Origin: Marinobacter sp. F4206
GTDB taxonomy: Bacteria; Pseudomonadota; Gammaproteobacteria; Pseudomonadales; Oleiphilaceae
Reading direction: 5' to 3'
Assembly (NCBI RefSeq): GCF_019392195.1
Contig: NZ_JAHXKI010000002.1
Coordinates: 434,001-498,000, forward strand
DNA length: 64,000 bases
Shown in pieces: positions 19,554 to 31,767 of this stretch. The notes under the pieces are model-generated. The model was not told the DNA's origin, did no database searches, and was given only the letters and a program-made list of their open reading frames with translations. How positions within the stretch are numbered: the stretch's first letter is position 1; every line of letters begins with the position of its first letter. The translations under genes and the position numbers were made by a program.

Positions 19554-21569
19554 TCACTCCGTGCTCTGATTCGGATAGGCAACGCGTTCACGAGACAGCA
19601 TCGGTTGGGATGGATGCAACTTTCTAAGCGGAGGTTCAAGCCGCGCAACCTCATCCCAGACCATAAACTCGAAAAGGTTGTAGTGATGAGAGTGATGGGT
19701 ATATCTCTGTTTTAGAATTTCACTTTGCTCCTGATCTAGAACGGGACGGTCTACACCGGCTTCGACCTGTTCTGAAATTTTCTCGTAAATTGAGACCAGT
19801 TCAGACGGAATTTCCATATTTTTTCTAACCGAGATTTCTCGGAAAGGGGCGCCCGCATCTGTTGCCACTCCATGGAGTAGGTGAAGCGAGACGCAGGAAA
19901 GTCCCCCTCTCACTACCCTCTCCATCTTTAGCTTAAGCTCGACTCTTCCGTCTGGAGCTGGATGTTCGCCGTATTCTTCTTCAATAATTATTCTTGGACG
20001 GTGACCATTTTTCAGGGGCAAACTGCGCTCTCCAATCCAACCTTCAGACTTCTCCAACTCTTGGATTGAATTAAGACTATCCCACTCCAGGGTTTCTCGT
20101 GGCCACTTCGTATTAGAACCGGTAACTGCTAAAGAGGGAAACAGGAGTAACTCCTCCACCACTTCTTTTGCATAGCCTCCGCCAATATCGGAGTGCGCTC
20201 CAGGCAGATAAATTTCCCTGAAGTTGCTCGGAATGGTTTTGTTAGGACTATACAGACTGTTCAGGGCAAAGTTTTCCCTCATCTCATCGACTGCCGCCAA
20301 CTGGACAACCGAACCTATTGAGCTTGAGTCGAGATATATCTCGACTGGCGAATTGCGGTCATTTGCCGCTGAGATATCTAACCTGAACGGATTCACGATC
20401 CCGGCAACAGAATCAAATAGTCCAACAAACCTAATTTCGAGCGCTTTCGGCCACTCAAGCCCCTTTTCCCGGAGAATTTGACCAAACAAACCGGCACTCC
20501 CACGAAGAATTTCGTGGATAGCAAACCTGGCGGCGACAGCTCCTCGACTAAAGCCAAAAAGATCAAGCACGACCTTACGAACCTTGGCGAAATCGGTCTC
20601 ACCTTTAACCCGGGTAGCGAGGCGCTCAAAAGCTCGCCTAACTTGCGCTACAACACCGGTCTCACCCAATCCTGTAGACATTCCCCACAAGGAATCCTCC
20701 TCACCCGACCTAGTTCCCACGCCTGACTCATATACCTTCAGATAAATGGTCTTTTGATTATCTGAAAACTGCTTTCCTTCCTCGTACAGTTCAAACAGCT
20801 TCACCACATTCGTCGGCGCATTCGCATAACTCTCTCCCATCAATAGCCGTAAACGCTCACGGCAGTCCTCCAATCGATCTGGATCTTCGCGTAAAGGGGC
20901 AAGACACTCACGTTCTACTCTCTGCTTAAACAGTTCGACATTGCTCGCGTTATTAAGCGTCCCATCCATAAAAATTCCGATGGTAAGGTGCACTGGCAAG
21001 TCAGTGTCATCCACTTGTTTCCAAGAGACCCTTGGCGAGGGCTCAGCAAGTGGGGCAATACCGGCCGCCGCTCCAAGCGGCAAAGACAGCTTTCGGTCTG
21101 TCGGGCCGGATGCTTCCACAGCCCCCGCACTCTCCCCCGTTTGTGGGGGCGTTGAGCCAAAACCTCCGGTTGAAGCAATGGATTCAGGCGTCTCACCAAG
21201 GCGATTCAATCGGTCGAGCTCTTGCGACAACAATGGAAAGGGGATTGATCCGTAGTCAGACACCCAACGCCCACCGGCAGTAACGCCTGAATCGGGACGC
21301 CAGCTGACAGGCGGATTGAAAGGGCCGCTTGATGTGCCGGGATCAAGAACCAGCATCACCTGCCCGGCCTCAAGCGCCGAAAGCAACCGCGCACGGGTTA
21401 CTTCCGGTCGACCGGAAATCGGTAAACCGGGAATCTCGCTGGGATCAAAGCGCAATTCCTGACTCACACCCGTGGCCAGCGCCTGTCTAACACGGCGCAC
21501 CGCCAAGTGAGGCGATTCAATAAAAGGGAGGTCTCTCGCAGTCAGGCGAGAGCGAGGTTTTATGAGCAT
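19554..21569 (-). CDS. DUF2235 alpha/beta hydrolase, putative Tle1-type phospholipase effector
   Basis: 671-residue protein. The DUF2235 domain starts about residue 195 (IGIFMDGTLNN) and carries a plausible catalytic triad: Ser341 in GFSRG, Asp386 in GLFDSVAG and His459 in PGAHSDIGGGY. DUF2235 includes the Tle1 family of type VI secretion phospholipases. The first 190 residues have no recognised domain and are Ser/Gly/Pro-rich from 125 to 185; they may serve loading onto the secretion machine. No signal peptide. The gene pairs with a DUF2931 lipoprotein and sits alone between ndpA and trmH, without vgrG, PAAR or adaptor genes in view. AT-richer than neighbours, suggesting acquisition. Lipase-type activity is well supported; type VI export is inferred. 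Confidence 0.75.
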   Translation of the reverse strand: MLIKPRSRLTARDLPFIESPHLAVRRVRQALATGVSQELRFDPSEIPGLPISGRPEVTRARLLSALEAGQVMLVLDPGTSSGPFNPPVSWRPDSGVTAGGRWVSDYGSIPFPLLSQELDRLNRLGETPESIASTGGFGSTPPQTGESAGAVEASGPTDRKLSLPLGAAAGIAPLAEPSPRVSWKQVDDTDLPVHLTIGIFMDGTLNNASNVELFKQRVERECLAPLREDPDRLEDCRERLRLLMGESYANAPTNVVKLFELYEEGKQFSDNQKTIYLKVYESGVGTRSGEEDSLWGMSTGLGETGVVAQVRRAFERLATRVKGETDFAKVRKVVLDLFGFSRGAVAARFAIHEILRGSAGLFGQILREKGLEWPKALEIRFVGLFDSVAGIVNPFRLDISAANDRNSPVEIYLDSSSIGSVVQLAAVDEMRENFALNSLYSPNKTIPSNFREIYLPGAHSDIGGGYAKEVVEELLLFPSLAVTGSNTKWPRETLEWDSLNSIQELEKSEGWIGERSLPLKNGHRPRIIIEEEYGEHPAPDGRVELKLKMERVVRGGLSCVSLHLLHGVATDAGAPFREISVRKNMEIPSELVSIYEKISEQVEAGVDRPVLDQEQSEILKQRYTHHSHHYNLFEFMVWDEVARLEPPLRKLHPSQPMLSRERVAYPNQSTE

Positions 21570-21702
21570 GACAGTCCCTGTCCGTTATGTGGCCAATCTC
21601 TGGGCAATCCGTGCCCGGTGCAAACGGCTTACTGATAAACCGTTGATTGGACGGCAACACTAATCAATTCAGGAACATCCAGCAAGACGACTGCGTCTCG
21701 TT

Positions 21703-22413
21703 TTAGTCGGCGTGCTCCAGATTCGGATGGCGAAGCTTGCGAATCTCTCTCATCCAGCCAACGCCGTCAACCAGCTCTCCCGTTTCGGGATCAATCGGCG
21801 GATACGGCAGCTTGCGGTCGTCGCAGTAGCGTTTGACTGTTGGCTGGCACCAGCAAAAAAGCAGTCGCTGGTATTCGTCGTCGGGTAGGCGGCGGTAGTC
21901 ATAGAGACCAGCGGCCTTGCGCTGGCGTTGGGCTTCCGCCAGGATAATCGCGCAGGCTGCCGATACGTTGAGGGATTCCACCATACCCATCATCGGAATC
22001 ACGATGTGCTCATCCGCCTGCTCGGCCGCATCTGCGCTCACGCCGTCCACCTCATTGCCGAGGACAACGGTACAGGGCACAGTAAAATCCACCTCGCGGT
22101 AATCCACTGCCCGGTCGGACAACTGGGCTGCGTACAACCTGTGGCCCTGCCCCTGTAACTCGCCGATTGCGGCATCCATGGTCCGGTGCGTGTGCGTCGT
22201 GACCCAGTTGTAGCTCCCACCCGCGGTCTTCCGGAAAGCCCGAAACCCCTCCCTCGGCCAGACAACGTGCATATTGGCCAGACCAAACGCATCGCAGGAG
22301 CGGATGATGGCCGACAGGTTACGGGGCTTATGGACCTGATCGGTCAGCACTCGAAGATCGGGCTGGCGGGTGTCCAGTGTTTGTTTGATGCGGGCAAGGC
22401 GTTCAGGAGTCAT
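21703..22413 (-). CDS. trmH: tRNA (guanosine(18)-2'-O)-methyltransferase
   Basis: SPOUT-class methylase that modifies G18 in tRNA D-loops, 236 residues. Motifs: DQVHKPRNLSAIIRSCDAFG (motif 1 region), VLGNEVDGVS (motif 2) and PMMGMVESLNVSAACAIILAEA (motif 3, the knot and cofactor site). The C-terminal extension of about 50 residues (residues 185-236) is normal for TrmH of this class. Transcribed leftward, divergent from miaB, with about 180 bases between the start codons. Confidence 0.94.
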   Translation of the reverse strand: MTPERLARIKQTLDTRQPDLRVLTDQVHKPRNLSAIIRSCDAFGLANMHVVWPREGFRAFRKTAGGSYNWVTTHTHRTMDAAIGELQGQGHRLYAAQLSDRAVDYREVDFTVPCTVVLGNEVDGVSADAAEQADEHIVIPMMGMVESLNVSAACAIILAEAQRQRKAAGLYDYRRLPDDEYQRLLFCWCQPTVKRYCDDRKLPYPPIDPETGELVDGVGWMREIRKLRHPNLEHAD

Positions 22414-22594
22414 TTGAGTTCAGGGTCTGCAACTACGAAAGACGGGAATAATACCATATTGAGCTAGCTAGAAGCCGAGACAGTGGTGGTTGAAGAATGA
22501 GCACCCCGTTATAATACGCAGTTCCTTTTTGATCGCGCCAGCAATACAGAGCCAGAAATCCCGGCGCACCATCCACCAGAATACGTTGAGACCC

Positions 22595-23941
22595 ATGGCC
22601 AAGAAGCTGTTTATCAAGACCCACGGCTGCCAGATGAATGAATATGATTCATCCCGAATGGCGGACCTCCTGCGGACAGGCGAGACCGTTGAAATGACCG
22701 ACACGCCAGAGGACGCAGACATCCTGCTGCTGAACACCTGTTCGATCCGCGAAAAGGCCCAGGACAAGGTATTCCATCAGCTCGGCCGCTGGAAAAAACT
22801 GAAAAACAGTAAGCCGGACCTCATCATTGGTGTGGGCGGCTGCGTCGCCAGCCAGGAAGGTCAGGCCATCATTGACCGTGCACCCTACGTGGACATGGTA
22901 TTCGGGCCGCAAACCCTGCATCGCCTGCCTGATATGATCACCGAAGTGCGTGCCAAAGGTGACGGCGTCGGCGTGGTAGACGTCAGTTTCCCGGAAATCG
23001 AGAAGTTCGACAATCTGCCGGAGCCGGGAGCAGACGGCCCATCCGCCTTCGTTTCCATCATGGAAGGTTGCAGCAAATACTGCACTTTCTGCGTGGTGCC
23101 CTACACCCGGGGCGAGGAAGTCAGCCGGCCGGCCGATGACGTGATTGCCGAAGTCGCACACCTGGCCAGCCAGGGCGTTCGCGAAGTGAATCTGCTGGGC
23201 CAGAATGTGAACGCCTACCGGGGCGAAACCCACGATGGCGACACCATGGACCTGGCGGAGCTGATCACCCTGATTGCCACCATCGACGGGATCGACCGCA
23301 TCCGGTACACCACCTCCCACCCGGTGGAGTTCACCGATGCGATGATTGAGGTCTACGAGCAGGTACCGGAACTGGTCAGTCATCTGCACCTGCCCGTGCA
23401 GAGCGGCTCAGACAGAGTTCTGGCCGCGATGAAGCGGGGTCACACGGCGCTGGAGTACAAATCGAAACTGCGCCGTCTGCGCAAGATCCGCCCGGATATC
23501 AGCTTTTCGTCGGACTTCATCATCGGCTTCCCGGGTGAGACCGAGAAAGACTTTGAAGACACCATGAAACTGATCAACGACATCGGTTTCGACATGTCCT
23601 TCAGTTTCGTCTACAGCGCCCGGCCGGGCACTCCCGCGTCCGACCTGCCTGACGACACCCCCATGGAGGTCAAGAAGCAGCGCCTGGCCATCCTGCAGGA
23701 TCGGCTCAACCAGAACGTCATGGACATCAGCCGCAAGATGGTCGGCTCAACCCAGCGCATTCTGGTGACCGGTCTGTCCAAGAAAGATCCGGGCGAATAT
23801 TCCGGCCGGACCGAGAACAATCGAATCGTCAACTTCAGACACGAGAATCCGGAGGTCGTGGGCAACTTCATCGACGTCGAAATCGTGGAAGCCTACGCGA
23901 ACTCTCTTCGCGGCCGCCCCGTGAACTCCGAGCTTTATTGA
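22595..23941 (+). CDS. miaB: tRNA-2-methylthio-N6-dimethylallyladenosine synthase
   Basis: Radical-SAM methylthiotransferase acting on i6A37 in tRNA. The start chosen is the ATG at 22595 ([12 protein letters not shown]), giving 448 residues; the longer frame adds 35 residues not found in the family. N-terminal UPF0004 cluster cysteines are in HGCQMN, NTCSIRE and GGCVA; the radical-SAM motif is CSKYCTFC; a TRAM domain closes the protein (residues about 380-445). MiaA, which makes its substrate, is encoded elsewhere in this window. Confidence 0.96.
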   Translation: MAKKLFIKTHGCQMNEYDSSRMADLLRTGETVEMTDTPEDADILLLNTCSIREKAQDKVFHQLGRWKKLKNSKPDLIIGVGGCVASQEGQAIIDRAPYVDMVFGPQTLHRLPDMITEVRAKGDGVGVVDVSFPEIEKFDNLPEPGADGPSAFVSIMEGCSKYCTFCVVPYTRGEEVSRPADDVIAEVAHLASQGVREVNLLGQNVNAYRGETHDGDTMDLAELITLIATIDGIDRIRYTTSHPVEFTDAMIEVYEQVPELVSHLHLPVQSGSDRVLAAMKRGHTALEYKSKLRRLRKIRPDISFSSDFIIGFPGETEKDFEDTMKLINDIGFDMSFSFVYSARPGTPASDLPDDTPMEVKKQRLAILQDRLNQNVMDISRKMVGSTQRILVTGLSKKDPGEYSGRTENNRIVNFRHENPEVVGNFIDVEIVEAYANSLRGRPVNSELY

Positions 23942-24022
23942 GGGCGGAGTCCGAAGCGCCATACCGGCACAAACACTCCCGTTCAGGTGTAACCCGGGGG
24001 AGCTAACGAAAACGGAGTATTT

Positions 24023-25006
24023 TTGAACACCAGCGATTCCAGACAATTTGACCTGCACCCTGTTGACCAGCGCCGACTGGCCTCTCTCTGCGGCCAGTTC
24101 GATGAGAACCTGAAACACATCGAGCGCCGATTGCAGGTAAAGGTTGGCCGGCGCGGTCACCATTTTCGCGTCGAAGGCGAAACCGAACACGTCGCCGCGG
24201 CGGTAGAAGTCATCCGCCATCTGTACCGCGAGACCGAAGCCACCGATGACATTTCCCCGGACACGGTGCACCTGTTCATCCGGGAAACCGGCTATGAACG
24301 CCTGCCGGAGGATGTACCATTCGACGGTGCCGTCACGGTTATCAAGACCCCCAAGCTGCAGGCCAAACCCCGGGGCGCAAATCAGCAGAAATACGTCCAC
24401 AACATCCGCACCCACGACATCAACTTCGGTATCGGCCCAGCCGGTACCGGCAAGACCTGGCTGGCGGTGGCCTGCGCGGTGGAGGCTCTGAAAGACGAAC
24501 AGGTCAAGCGCATCCTGCTGGTGCGACCGGCGGTGGAAGCCGGTGAGAAGCTGGGATTTCTGCCCGGCGACCTGGCCCAAAAAGTAGACCCGTACCTGCG
24601 CCCGCTGTATGACGCCCTGTATGAAATGCTGGGATTCGATCAGGTAACACGATTGATTGAAAAAAGTGTGATCGAGATTGCGCCACTGGCATTCATGCGC
24701 GGCCGGACCCTGAACAATTCCTTCATCATTCTCGACGAAAGCCAGAACACCACCCGCGAGCAGATGAAGATGTTCCTGACCCGGATTGGTTTCGGCTCCA
24801 CCGCCGTGATCACCGGTGACACCACCCAGGTCGACCTGCCCCGCGGGCAGAATTCCGGCCTCATTCACGCCGCCGGCGTGCTGGGCAAGGTTACGGGCAT
24901 CGGTTTCACCCGGTTTGAAGCAAGGGATGTCGTTCGTCATCCGCTGGTACAGCGTATCGTTGAAGCCTACGATGCCATGGACGACGGGAGTGGAACCAGC
25001 CAGTGA
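24023..25006 (+). CDS. ybeZ: PhoH-like ATPase YbeZ
   Basis: 327-residue PhoH-family ATPase, partner of the YbeY rRNA nuclease. The start is a TTG at 24023, with GGAG about seven bases upstream. A KH-like N-terminal domain precedes the P-loop [11 protein letters not shown] near residue 140 and the Walker [12 protein letters not shown] near residue 235. The stop overlaps the ybeY GTG by 4 bases, so the two are coupled. The ybeZ-ybeY-ybeX-lnt order is conserved in gammaproteobacteria. Confidence 0.94.
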   Translation: MNTSDSRQFDLHPVDQRRLASLCGQFDENLKHIERRLQVKVGRRGHHFRVEGETEHVAAAVEVIRHLYRETEATDDISPDTVHLFIRETGYERLPEDVPFDGAVTVIKTPKLQAKPRGANQQKYVHNIRTHDINFGIGPAGTGKTWLAVACAVEALKDEQVKRILLVRPAVEAGEKLGFLPGDLAQKVDPYLRPLYDALYEMLGFDQVTRLIEKSVIEIAPLAFMRGRTLNNSFIILDESQNTTREQMKMFLTRIGFGSTAVITGDTTQVDLPRGQNSGLIHAAGVLGKVTGIGFTRFEARDVVRHPLVQRIVEAYDAMDDGSGTSQ

Positions 25007-25476
25007 ACGAGCTGACGGTCGATTTCCAGAACGTTTTCGAAGGCTCGGGCGTGCCCGAGGAACCCCTGTTCCAAACCTGGGCGCAAGCTGCCTGGCAGGG
25101 GGATCACCCATCCGAAGTAACCATTCGCATTGTCGGGGCGCTGGAAAGCCAGGCCCTCAATCACGAGTTCCGGGGAAAGGACAGGCCGACCAATGTGTTG
25201 TCCTTCCCATTTGAAGCGCCAGCCGGTATAACGGTTCCATTGGCGGGAGATCTCGTTATTTGCGCGCCCGTTGTGGAGCACGAAGCCGCGGAGCAACACA
25301 AAGCGCTCGCGGCTCACTGGGCGCATATGGTGGTACACGGTATGCTGCATCTTCAGGGCTACGATCACGTAGACGACGAGGATGCCGAGGTCATGGAAGC
25401 CCTTGAAATCCGACTGCTGGCGCAGCTTGGATTCGGCAACCCTTACGAAGCAGAGGAAACGGAAAAAGACTCATGA
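25003..25476 (+). CDS. ybeY: Endoribonuclease YbeY (16S rRNA maturation)
   Basis: Metal-dependent single-strand RNase needed for 16S rRNA 3' maturation and 70S quality control. The zinc-binding signature [20 protein letters not shown] near residue 110 supplies the three histidines. 157 residues is typical. The GTG start overlaps the ybeZ stop (GTGA), and the stop overlaps the corC start (ATGA), so all three are translationally coupled. Confidence 0.96.
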   Translation: MNELTVDFQNVFEGSGVPEEPLFQTWAQAAWQGDHPSEVTIRIVGALESQALNHEFRGKDRPTNVLSFPFEAPAGITVPLAGDLVICAPVVEHEAAEQHKALAAHWAHMVVHGMLHLQGYDHVDDEDAEVMEALEIRLLAQLGFGNPYEAEETEKDS

Positions 25477-26318
25477 GCGACGATCAGTCGAGTCGCAGCC
25501 AGGGCAACAAGTCCTGGCTGGAACGTATATCACAGGCCTTTTCCAGCGGGCCTGAGTCCGTAGAGGACGTGCTGGAAATCCTCCGGGACGCAGAGTCCCA
25601 AAGCATCATCGATACCGATGCCATGAGCATCATCGAAGGTGCCATGCAGGTGATCGATATGCGGGTGGATGAAATCATGATCCCGCGATCCCAGATGGTC
25701 ACCGTCAAGGCTTCGCAAGAGCCTAAAGAGTTTCTCGGCGAAATCATTTCCTCCGCCCACAGCCGCTTCCCGGTCATCGGTGACAGCCAGGATGATGTCA
25801 TCGGCGTTTTGCTGGCCAAGGATCTCCTCCCCCTGGCTCTGAACAACGAACTCAACTGGTCCAAGATTCGCGAAATCCTGCGGCCGCCCACCTTTGTGCC
25901 CGAGAGCAAGCGGTTGAACCAGCTTCTCAAAGAGTTCAAGGAAAACCGTAATCACATGGCCATTGTGGTCGATGAATACGGTGGTACGGCCGGGCTGATC
26001 ACCATTGAAGACGTGCTAGAGCAGATCGTCGGCGAAATCGAGGACGAGCACGATTTCGACGAGGAAACCCACATCAAGGCCCGTGGCGATGGCACCTTCG
26101 CGGTGAAGGCCGTCACACCCGTCGACGATTTCAACGAATTCTTCGAAACAGAACTGGATGAAGAAGAGTTTGATACCATCGGCGGCCTTGTCCTCAAGGA
26201 ATTTGGTCACCTGCCCAGGCGGGGTGAAACGGTTGCATTCGGTGGCTTGCGCTTTACTATTGCCAACGCCGATAACCGAGTCATCCGTCTGTTGCAGGTA
26301 ACCCGAAGTGAGCAGTGA
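25473..26318 (+). CDS. corC: Transporter-associated protein CorC/YbeX
   Basis: Cytoplasmic CBS-domain protein, 281 residues, linked to Mg2+/Co2+ efflux and recently to ribosome metabolism. A CBS pair occupies about residues 70-190 ([14 protein letters not shown] and [29 protein letters not shown]), followed by the CorC/HlyC domain with [20 protein letters not shown]. It has no DUF21 membrane domain, which distinguishes it from YfjD/YtfL-type proteins. Its end overlaps lnt by 11 bases. Confidence 0.94.
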   Translation: MSDDQSSRSQGNKSWLERISQAFSSGPESVEDVLEILRDAESQSIIDTDAMSIIEGAMQVIDMRVDEIMIPRSQMVTVKASQEPKEFLGEIISSAHSRFPVIGDSQDDVIGVLLAKDLLPLALNNELNWSKIREILRPPTFVPESKRLNQLLKEFKENRNHMAIVVDEYGGTAGLITIEDVLEQIVGEIEDEHDFDEETHIKARGDGTFAVKAVTPVDDFNEFFETELDEEEFDTIGGLVLKEFGHLPRRGETVAFGGLRFTIANADNRVIRLLQVTRSEQ

Positions 26319-27870
26319 AGCCACAGAAATCAGGGGACTGAGTTCCCCTCTCTCCGCCAGCCGCTGGCTGGGCATCGCCACACTCGTAGCGGCCGGTGCC
26401 CTGCAGACCCTGACATTCTCACCGTTCGAACTCTGGTGGCTGGGGCCGATCTCGATCCTTCTGATCCTGCTGGTGGCAGTGCCGCTCAGATCCGACCGGC
26501 TGTTCGCGGCAGGCTGGGTTACCGGTCTGGGGCTGTTCGGAAGCGGCGCCAGCTGGGTGTACATCAGCATCAGCCAGTACGGCAATACCTCCATCCCCGT
26601 TTCTGTGCTCCTTACCGTCATCTTCGTTGCCGGGCTGGCTCTGTTCCACGCTCTCGCATTCTGGTTCTGGGGCAAGCTCGCAAAAAACAGCCCGATCCGC
26701 CGACTGATTCTGTTTCCCGCCATCTGGATTCTGGGCGACTGGCTTCGGGGCTGGCTGCTCACCGGTTTCCCCTGGCTCTATCTTGGCACCGCCCACACCG
26801 ACGGCCCGTTGGCCGGCCTGGCACCACTGGTCGGCGTCCACGGCATCACCTTCTGGGTCACGGTCACGGCCGTTGCACTCTATGCGGCATGGTGGCTGGT
26901 CAAACATCTCCGCCATGTCGCGGCTGCGGTCGTAATCGTTGCAGCCCTGGCACCCTGGCTCGCGGGGCCCGCGCTGAATCAGGTTGAGTGGACGGAGGTC
27001 AGTACCGAGCCCACCAGCTTTGTTGCGATGCAGGGCAACATTCCCCAACAGATCAAGTGGAATCCGGACTTCCTGAAAGACCAGATTGTGACCTACCTGG
27101 GGATGACGGAAGAGCACTGGAATGCCGATCTGATTCTGTGGCCGGAAACCGCCATCCCCATCCCCCAGGATCAGGCCGGTAAGATCATCGAACACATTGA
27201 TGAACGGTTGGGCAGCAAGAGCACACTGATCACCGGCATTCCCTGGTATGGTTTCAGTGACCGCATCGAGGACTTCACCTATCACAACAGCATCATGGCC
27301 ATCGGCAATGGCGGGGGCATCTATCACAAGCAGAAGCTCGTGCCCTTTGGCGAGTATGTTCCGCTACAAGGCTTGCTCCGAGGCCTGATCGGTTTCTTTG
27401 ACCTCCCCATGAGCAGTTTCAGCCGGGGCCCGGAATACCAGGGGCCACTGCAGGCCAACGGCATGAGCATCATGCCGTTCATCTGCTATGAGGTGGCGTA
27501 TCCCGACTTTGTCGCCTTCAACAGCCGGGGTGCTGATCTTCTACTGACGATCAGCAATGATGGCTGGTTCGGCAATTCCATTGGTCCGCTGCAGCACCTT
27601 CAGATCGCCCGTATGCGAGCGCTGGAAACCGGGCGCTACATGTTGCGTGGCACCAATAACGGGGTGACGGCCATTATCGACAACCGGGGCAGAATCACCG
27701 AGACCATCCCTCAATTCGAGCGCGCCACCCTGCGCGGCGAAGTGTTTTCTGCCAAGGGCAATACGCCCTATATGCAGACGGGCTCCTGGCCGGTCCTGAC
27801 CCTGGCGTTGATTCTGGTGGTGTTCGTTCGGGAGCGGATTATTCCTCCTTCCTCGGCCAGCGGCTCGTAA
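26308..27870 (+). CDS. lnt: Apolipoprotein N-acyltransferase
   Basis: Inner-membrane enzyme that adds the third acyl chain to lipoproteins, 520 residues. Six to eight hydrophobic helices fill residues 20-220, then a periplasmic nitrilase domain with Glu in LWPETAIPIP, Lys in KQKLVPFGEYVP and Cys in ICYEVAYPDF; a final helix lies near 500. The start is GTG at 26308, overlapping corC. It is the last gene of the ybeZ operon and its 3' end overlaps the convergent zinc-ribbon gene by 32 bases. LptE, a lipoprotein substrate of this pathway, is encoded about 3 kb downstream. Confidence 0.96.
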   Translation: MSSEATEIRGLSSPLSASRWLGIATLVAAGALQTLTFSPFELWWLGPISILLILLVAVPLRSDRLFAAGWVTGLGLFGSGASWVYISISQYGNTSIPVSVLLTVIFVAGLALFHALAFWFWGKLAKNSPIRRLILFPAIWILGDWLRGWLLTGFPWLYLGTAHTDGPLAGLAPLVGVHGITFWVTVTAVALYAAWWLVKHLRHVAAAVVIVAALAPWLAGPALNQVEWTEVSTEPTSFVAMQGNIPQQIKWNPDFLKDQIVTYLGMTEEHWNADLILWPETAIPIPQDQAGKIIEHIDERLGSKSTLITGIPWYGFSDRIEDFTYHNSIMAIGNGGGIYHKQKLVPFGEYVPLQGLLRGLIGFFDLPMSSFSRGPEYQGPLQANGMSIMPFICYEVAYPDFVAFNSRGADLLLTISNDGWFGNSIGPLQHLQIARMRALETGRYMLRGTNNGVTAIIDNRGRITETIPQFERATLRGEVFSAKGNTPYMQTGSWPVLTLALILVVFVRERIIPPSSASGS

Positions 27871-28387
27871 CCCGCTCGTAGTAGTGGGAACCGCACGCCT
27901 CGCAGGGCTCGAGATGACTGGTGGCTGTGAGGCATCGCATATGGCTGCAGTTCAGGCAGCGAAACATGCCTGCGGTGGCGATTTCCCCGGAGATGTAATG
28001 CCCTGCATCGTCGTTTTCCAGTTTCTGGCGCAGCTCCAGAGTATCCACCAGCGTCTGGTCGGCCACAGACAGGAGCTGATCAGCGAGCTGATGTTCAAGC
28101 AGGGAGATATCGAGCTGTAGCCACTCGGTCAGCCCCTCCCCGGTTTCCTCGACAAAATGCAGCAGGTGCTCAAGATCACGCTGCAGGTAGGCCCCCAGAA
28201 GGTCCGCTTCCTCCCGGGTCATCTCTTCAAGCTCATACTCGAACTCGATCGCCTTGCGAATCTCCTCCTCCAGCGTTTCAAGGGAGGCATCCTGGGTCTG
28301 TCTCAGCCCGGCTTGCACCCGTTCCAACATCCGGTTGTATACCTCAAGCGCTTTACCGGACAGATGGTTTCGTTCTGGTTCAGTCAT
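27839..28387 (-). CDS. Zinc ribbon protein, DUF1451/YbeL family
   Basis: 182-residue protein with a largely helical, acidic N-terminal two thirds and a C-terminal zinc ribbon made of two pairs of cysteines (CLNCSHMRC and CEACGSHYY). This is the pattern of E. coli YbeL (DUF1451), whose function is unknown; ybeL lies near leuS in E. coli too, which supports the assignment. It is transcribed against lnt, overlapping its last 32 bases, and is divergent from leuS. Confidence 0.88.
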   Translation of the reverse strand: MTEPERNHLSGKALEVYNRMLERVQAGLRQTQDASLETLEEEIRKAIEFEYELEEMTREEADLLGAYLQRDLEHLLHFVEETGEGLTEWLQLDISLLEHQLADQLLSVADQTLVDTLELRQKLENDDAGHYISGEIATAGMFRCLNCSHMRCLTATSHLEPCEACGSHYYERVTSRWPRKEE

Positions 28388-28565
28388 AACGGCTCTCCAA
28401 CACGCACACCCACTTCAGAGAAAGGTAGCTGCCTGCCACCCCGGCTCAGGATCTTTCGGCGATGCTCCGATACTGTTCAGTCTGGCACAGGATCCGGATT
28501 TTGGCAGACTACCTGTCAGGCCTTCTGTGCGTTAGAATGTCCGGCCGCTCCGAACATCATTTTGA

Positions 28566-31178
<2,613 letters not shown>

Positions 31179-31179
31179 T

Positions 31180-31767
31180 ATGCCCCGTCGCCCGGCACTG
31201 AAATCCATGGCTCGTCCGATCATGACCGCAACGCTTGTGGCTCTGCTGGCGGGCTGCGGATTTCAGTTGCGCGGCGCGCCGCCCGTCTCATCGGCATTGC
31301 AGCCGCTCGCCGTTGAGTGCACCGACGACATACCGGACATTCTCTGCCAGTCGGTGCTCGCTCAGCTTGAGCTGGGTGAAGTGCAACTCAGCGCTGCCGG
31401 AAGTGCCGCTTATGTCATGAAACTCAGCGACTTCCGCGAAAACCGGAGAGCCTCTGCCATCACAGTACAGGCAGCGGCCGCCGAATACACGCTTCGCCAC
31501 TCGGTCAGCATTGAGCTTATCAGTGCCGATCGCGTTCCCATGATCGGTGACACGCGACTCACCGCCAGCGAAAGCTATCGTTATGACGAGACCAACGTAT
31601 TGGCGAAACAGCGTGAAGAGGAAGAGTTGCGGACGCAACTCAGCGATCGTCTGGCCCAACAGGTGATTTTCCGTCTCGCGCCGCTGACGGAAGCCCGGAT
31701 TGAAACCATCCGTGAAGAGCACCGCTCCGCCAGCAGTGAATCGGACGACGGTGCCCCGACGCAATGA
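31180..31767 (+). CDS. lptE: LPS-assembly lipoprotein LptE
   Basis: Outer-membrane lipoprotein that plugs the LptD barrel in lipopolysaccharide export. 195 residues with a lipobox ALLAGC (Cys26) followed by the family-typical GFQLRG. Its start lies one base after the leuS stop, and its stop overlaps the holA ATG by 4 bases, matching the conserved leuS-lptE-holA arrangement. An alternative start at 31207 would shorten the signal peptide without changing the mature protein. Confidence 0.94.
   Translation: MPRRPALKSMARPIMTATLVALLAGCGFQLRGAPPVSSALQPLAVECTDDIPDILCQSVLAQLELGEVQLSAAGSAAYVMKLSDFRENRRASAITVQAAAAEYTLRHSVSIELISADRVPMIGDTRLTASESYRYDETNVLAKQREEEELRTQLSDRLAQQVIFRLAPLTEARIETIREEHRSASSESDDGAPTQ

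Noticed and set aside
23747..25111. 454-codon open frame on the minus strand
   Set aside because: Antisense to miaB and ybeZ, both of which have clear motifs; no start signal or homology.
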